Assembly: GCA_037144075.1 (NCBI GenBank)
Contig: JBAWXM010000034.1
Coordinates: 1 to 24,822, forward strand
Source of the DNA: CAIPAT01 sp037144075
Lineage (GTDB): Bacteria; Verrucomicrobiota; Lentisphaeria; Victivallales; Victivallaceae
DNA: 24,822 bases
Reading direction: 5' to 3'
Position 1 is the first letter of the stretch, and every line of letters begins with the position of its first letter. This document shows positions 22,246 to 24,822 of the stretch, piece by piece. Made by a program: the position numbers and the translations under genes. The notes beneath the pieces were generated by a model, which made no database searches, was not told where the DNA came from, and worked only from the letters and a program-made list of their open reading frames with translations.

Positions 22246-23547
22246 TTACGTTTGCAAAAGTGCCAGAATCTGATTTTTGACTGTCATGCTGATTTTCAAT
22301 TCCTGTATCAGCAGAATAGCCATTTTTACCCGCTCTGGTAGAGCGTCCTTATCTATAACGGCAAGGGAAGCGCTTGGCTTTATTATTGACGGAAGACTAT
22401 TGACAGCTTTAATTTTGTTGGCATCACTAACTTTAATATAATACTTCTCCAATGTTCGCGGATTGTCACCAAGCAGGGAACCAAGTGTAGTTATCCCACT
22501 GCCTGAATTACTGGCTGTGCTGGCAAAGGTATGGCGAAAAGAATGATACCCATATAAACGTCTTCCCCTGCCCTTTTCCCTTGCCTTAAAATCTGTTAGT
22601 TTAGCAGCATCCAATATCTGCATAAAATCAAGTTTTACACCTGTTGGATTTCTCAAATAACGTTCTGCCACATTTGGCATAACATAGGTTTGTGACATCT
22701 CCACTTTAAGCAATTCCTTTCTTAATTCTGGATGAATCGGAATATGTACCCAACGCTGAATACCACGGGTTTTTATAGGCATAACAGATAGAACATTTTT
22801 GTCAAAGTCTATGGATTCACATTTCAATAATGCCGCATCTATTAATCTTAATCCGGTGAATAATCCGACCATACATAATAACCGCATTTCATCTTTATGC
22901 ATAATATTGAATTTTTTATCATTCAAAACAGAGAATATTTTATTGACTTGTACTGGAGTAAAATCTTTTCTATTTATCTGTTCCCCAACCTTATGTTTAA
23001 TACCTGTAAATGCGGTTTGTAATTCCCCTGTTACGATTTTCAACACAAGATTTAATGCCTGTAGATGATAATTATAGGTGTTTTCAGCTATATTTTTCTT
23101 CCACAGGAAAACAGAATATTCTTCTGCCACGGCGGGGGTTATATGATTAACAGTATTTATACATGGATGTTCAGCGTTCAACCATTCTTTAAAACATTTC
23201 CACATACGTTTATAATTACCTAAAGTACCAGGACTTGATTGTGGTCGTTTCGTAGAGTTTTCATATTTAGACCAAACATCATCTAAATTTATTTTAACAT
23301 TGTTTAATAATTTACGAGCCTCGGCTATATGGAGAATAACTTTTTCGCTGGTATCAACAAATAATGCTGGCAATAAAGTCTTTTTCCTGCGCTTCTGGGC
23401 AATAACTTTATTGCCAGTCTTTAATGACATGAATTTCTTAGAGCCGTTGACAGTATACTGCAAATAGTATATTCCCGGTTCACTGTCCTTAACTTTACTT
23501 CCACTTTTCCCTCGTTTAAAAAGATAGCCTAATCCTGTTGTTTTCAT
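22246..23547 (-). CDS. int: Tyrosine-recombinase integrase, 433 aa
   Basis: ATG at 23547. An N-terminal arm-binding part (residues 1-90) begins with a positively charged KRGKSGSKVK patch. The core-binding domain covers about 90-185. The catalytic domain has R234 in TGLRLIDAALL, H335 and R338 in YHSFRHTFAS, and the nucleophile Tyr369 or Tyr370 in TLEKYYIK, so the active site is complete. The length suits tRNA-targeting integrases of islands and phages. The gene starts 90 bp from the attachment core, facing away from it. Two sets of paired AAAAGCAAT arm-type repeats flank the core. This enzyme is the natural candidate for catalysing the inversion discussed for the split tRNA. Confidence 0.95.
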   Translation of the reverse strand: MKTTGLGYLFKRGKSGSKVKDSEPGIYYLQYTVNGSKKFMSLKTGNKVIAQKRRKKTLLPALFVDTSEKVILHIAEARKLLNNVKINLDDVWSKYENSTKRPQSSPGTLGNYKRMWKCFKEWLNAEHPCINTVNHITPAVAEEYSVFLWKKNIAENTYNYHLQALNLVLKIVTGELQTAFTGIKHKVGEQINRKDFTPVQVNKIFSVLNDKKFNIMHKDEMRLLCMVGLFTGLRLIDAALLKCESIDFDKNVLSVMPIKTRGIQRWVHIPIHPELRKELLKVEMSQTYVMPNVAERYLRNPTGVKLDFMQILDAAKLTDFKAREKGRGRRLYGYHSFRHTFASTASNSGSGITTLGSLLGDNPRTLEKYYIKVSDANKIKAVNSLPSIIKPSASLAVIDKDALPERVKMAILLIQELKISMTVKNQILALLQT

Positions 23548-23596
23548 TTTTCAACATCCTGTAAATTTTCACGTTTATTACGATGTTGGAAAATGC

Positions 23597-23617
23597 AAAA
23601 GCAATCAAAAAGCAATC
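23597..23617 (+). repeat. Integrase arm-type sites, left pair
   Basis: AAAAGCAATC occurs twice, 11 bp apart, at 23597 and 23608, between the integrase start and the attachment core. The same motif and the same 11-bp spacing recur at 23807-23826. Confidence 0.65.
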
Positions 23618-23636
23618 AACTTAAAAGGTTTGTACT

Positions 23637-23693
23637 TAGAGCCTCACGTTGCCAACGTGATTGTCGACGGTTCGAATCCGTTCACTCGCTCCA
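23637..23693 (+). tRNA. 3' part of split tRNA-Gly(GCC) (attR-like)
   Basis: It contains the end of the D-arm (TAGAGCC), the anticodon stem-loop with GCC, the variable region, the T-arm (GACGGTTCGAATCCGTT), the acceptor strand CACTCGC, discriminator T and an encoded CCA, followed by a T-run. Before 23637 the sequence switches to element DNA (TTTGTACT), so the 5' acceptor strand is missing. The missing part is on the opposite strand at 23839-23877. Confidence 0.85.
23647..23657 (+). other. Attachment core, site 1
   Basis: CGTTGCCAACG, within 21 bp (23637-23657) that are identical to 23859-23839 on the minus strand. The core is nearly a palindrome because it is the tRNA anticodon stem-loop. Confidence 0.7.
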
Positions 23694-23806
23694 ATTTTTT
23701 TGCCTTTTTTCTAATGCTTTCAGCTCAAACTTGCCTGTTCATTACTCTATTCCAATAAGGAATACCCAAATATTACTTTATTACCTTTATTGCCTTTTTA
23801 AACATA

Positions 23807-23826
23807 AAAAGCAATAAAAAAGCAAT
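23807..23826 (+). repeat. Integrase arm-type sites, right pair
   Basis: AAAAGCAAT occurs twice, 11 bp apart, at 23807 and 23818. They match the left pair, and relative to the core they would form the opposite arm of attP if the segment between the cores were inverted. Confidence 0.65.
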
Positions 23827-23838
23827 AACTCTTTCAGT

Positions 23839-23877
23839 CGTTGGCAACGTGAGGCTCTACCACTGAGCTACACTCGC
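23839..23877 (-). tRNA. 5' part of split tRNA-Gly(GCC) (attL-like)
   Basis: On the minus strand from 23877: acceptor GCGAGTG, TA, D-arm GCTCAGTGGTAGAGC, then the anticodon arm with TTGCCAA up to CG. After 23839 it switches to element-like DNA (ACTGAAAG). Joining it to 23658-23693 gives a complete 75-nt tRNA-Gly in which GCGAGTG pairs with CACTCGC and TCACG with CGTGA. Confidence 0.85.
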
Positions 23878-24353
23878 TCGTAAAACAAGTTTAAAATATC
23901 GTATTTTTTGCAATCCCAACAGCTTTATGATATTTTTTTCAATTATTTTCTTAAAAACTTTTCACGCGATTAAAACCACATCGGGGAAAACGCTCAGGAA
24001 AAATAATATTGGGTATCAGACCGGAAGCGCACCAATAAGGCATTAACGATATTCTGCGGTTTGGAAAAAAAGTAACGTTATGGTTGGAAATCGAAAGGGC
24101 TTTGTAAAAATATTCGAGTATGTCTGCCAAGATACGCCAGACATACTCTGTTTTAATCGGAAATCCAGTAGCAAAATATCGATCCCTAGGTAACTCTATT
24201 GCTGGGCCATTTTCATTCCTTGTAGAGAAATATATGGTAAGCTAAGTCAGGTCTTTTCAGCTTGATTTATCGTTCAGAATATTTTGAAAAGATTATCGCA
24301 TTTTGAAAAAATTGTCATGAGCAGTTTCCTGCCCAAGACAAATTCATGATCGT
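23878..24353. other. Intergenic region upstream of split tRNA and after cassette 2
   Basis: No gene is seen. It should hold the tRNA promoter on the minus strand (a TTGCAA and AT-rich stretch at about 23890-23915, weak) and the hairpin at 24116-24148. Confidence 0.45.
24116..24148. terminator. 11-bp hairpin, likely terminator of cassette 2
   Basis: GAGTATGTCTG pairs with CAGACATACTC around an 11-nt loop. On the minus strand GAATATTTTTAC follows and on the plus side TGTTTTAATC, so it could end transcripts from the zinc-ribbon gene at 24354. Confidence 0.6.
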
Positions 24354-24614
24354 TTAATATTCCTTGGCGAAGCACGGCAGCCTGACTTTTTTTACTTCTC
24401 CACCGCATTCTGGACAGGCAGCAGGCAGATCACTTTGCGTTTTCACTACATTGTCCGATGGAGACACGCCAGGCGCATACCATATCGTTCCGCTGAATAT
24501 CCGGAACACTTTCTGCCAGCCGCACTTTTTACATTCAATTCGATACGTTGCATTCTTATCGTTCCGGAAAAGATTGAATGGAAATGGAAGACGATGCCCA
24601 CATATATTGTTCAT
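24354..24614 (-). CDS. Zinc-ribbon protein, 86 aa (copy 2 of 2)
   Basis: I chose ATG at 24614, after AAGGAGTGGGAGAAT. A longer frame from 24650 overlaps the preceding gene, and its extra residues have no match in the paralog. It shares with the protein at 3190-3459 the blocks LPFPFNLF, CKKCGWQK, RIFSG, W-APGV-P-DN and CPECG, so the two Cys pairs of one zinc ribbon are kept. It lies just after the 37-aa membrane protein gene, the same order as the first cassette. It has no signal peptide or membrane segment. Conservation of pairing suggests the two proteins work together, with unknown function. Confidence 0.8.
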   Translation of the reverse strand: MNNICGHRLPFPFNLFRNDKNATYRIECKKCGWQKVFRIFSGTIWYAPGVSPSDNVVKTQSDLPAACPECGGEVKKVRLPCFAKEY

Positions 24615-24630
24615 ATTCTCCCACTCCTTT

Positions 24631-24744
24631 TCAACCGCTTGTCGCTTCATTGTAAGCGGTTACTAAAAAGTTTACAATGACATAATTTCCAATTATTAAC
24701 GCGACGGCAGCAAACAAAAATCCAGCCATCATTAATATTTTCAT
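24631..24744 (-). CDS. 37-aa single-pass membrane protein (copy 3 of 3)
   Basis: ATG at 24744 follows AAGGAGAACGTTAA. One hydrophobic helix contains LIIGNYVIVNFLV, matching the GNY-(V/I)-I-x-N core of the two 34-aa proteins at 145-249 and 3487-3591; the N- and C-terminal residues differ. It precedes the second zinc-ribbon gene with 16 bp between stop and start, so the pair is co-transcribed. Confidence 0.75.
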   Translation of the reverse strand: MKILMMAGFLFAAVALIIGNYVIVNFLVTAYNEATSG

Positions 24745-24786
24745 TTAACGTTCTCCTTGCATTTTTGAGCTTATTATCGACTCCAT
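24745..24786 (-). CDS. Possible 13-codon leader ORF
   Basis: ATG at 24786 follows ACAGGAGA with 7-nt spacing and encodes MESIISSKMQGER. Its stop codon directly touches the ATG of the membrane-protein gene, and the ribosome binding site of that gene lies inside it, so translation could be coupled. No equivalent is seen before copies 1 and 2. Confidence 0.4.
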   Translation of the reverse strand: MESIISSKMQGER

Positions 24787-24822
24787 AACGAAATCTCCTG
24801 TGATCTTCTGGTTGTCAGCCAG

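Larger units (their letters stand above)
18581..23657. mobile_element. Integrative element in tRNA-Gly (left end not defined)
   Basis: Integrase, RepA-like ATPase and YagK/YfjJ-type replication protein lie in one direction, with the integrase next to a tRNA-Gly attachment core. This gene set fits a small integrative plasmid or phage satellite with its own replication. The right end is the core at 23647-23657. The left end is not marked by a matching repeat in the window, so the helicase, exonuclease and restriction genes may or may not belong to the same element. Confidence 0.65.

Noticed and set aside
24780..24822. Seventh copy of the promoter element at the right edge
   Set aside because: CTGGCTG on the minus strand resembles the spacer of copy E, but the box itself would lie outside the window and the -10 match is poor.

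Overview
The window looks like accessory DNA from a bacterium of the PVC superphylum, with Lentisphaerota or Verrucomicrobiota as the best guess. The main hint is the secreted protein at 1877-3091. Its N-terminal domain (a 'Y-K-N-I-V' start, then 'IPYSSM...QQKYGYD') is a style I associate with that group. No marker gene fixes the taxonomy. Codon use fits a moderate-GC Gram-negative with GGAGG-type ribosome binding sites.

Region 1 (1-6.43 kb) is a row of mostly minus-strand genes for small membrane, secreted and zinc-ribbon proteins: a 34-aa membrane protein, a tail-anchored coiled-coil protein, a GH24-like lysozyme relative, a Gly/Trp/Tyr-rich secreted protein, a zinc-ribbon protein with a second 34-aa membrane protein, another tail-anchored protein, a zinc-ribbon/glycine-zipper protein and a sigma-factor-like protein. 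Six copies of one promoter element (308, 1208, 1819, 3121, 3703, 5213) sit in front of six transcription units. Each has an upstream box (ACGACA) at exactly the same distance from a -10-like hexamer. A WYL-family regulator (3794-4777) is divergent from one copy. This looks like a co-regulated, undescribed gene set. A structured RNA with an overlapping terminator lies at 419-566.

Region 2 (6.96-13.9 kb) is a complete type I restriction-modification operon, hsdM-hsdS-rhuM-hsdR, with 4-bp ATGA overlaps at every junction. It is followed by convergent or independent genes: a DUF4145-like protein, a DnaQ-like exonuclease, a 74-aa extremely acidic protein and a UvrD/PcrA-type helicase (to 18.26 kb). 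Together these resemble a defence or DNA-processing island.

Region 3 (18.58-23.66 kb) is a small integrative element: a 26-aa membrane peptide, a YagK/YfjJ (inovirus Gp2-like) replication protein, a RepA-like ATPase with a Toprim-like N-terminal part and upstream 10-bp repeats, and a tyrosine integrase next to an attachment site in tRNA-Gly(GCC). The attachment region is unusual. The tRNA is split: its 3' part is on the plus strand at 23637-23693 and its 5' part is on the minus strand at 23839-23877. Inverting the roughly 200 bp between the two core sites would restore both an intact 75-nt tRNA-Gly and a complete attP with two pairs of arm-type repeats. This is the strongest single oddity in the window.

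Region 4 (24.1-24.8 kb) holds a second copy of the small-membrane-protein plus zinc-ribbon cassette seen at 3.19-3.59 kb. The window edge cuts through its upstream region.

All calls come from reading the sequence and translations. No searches or folding programs were run.
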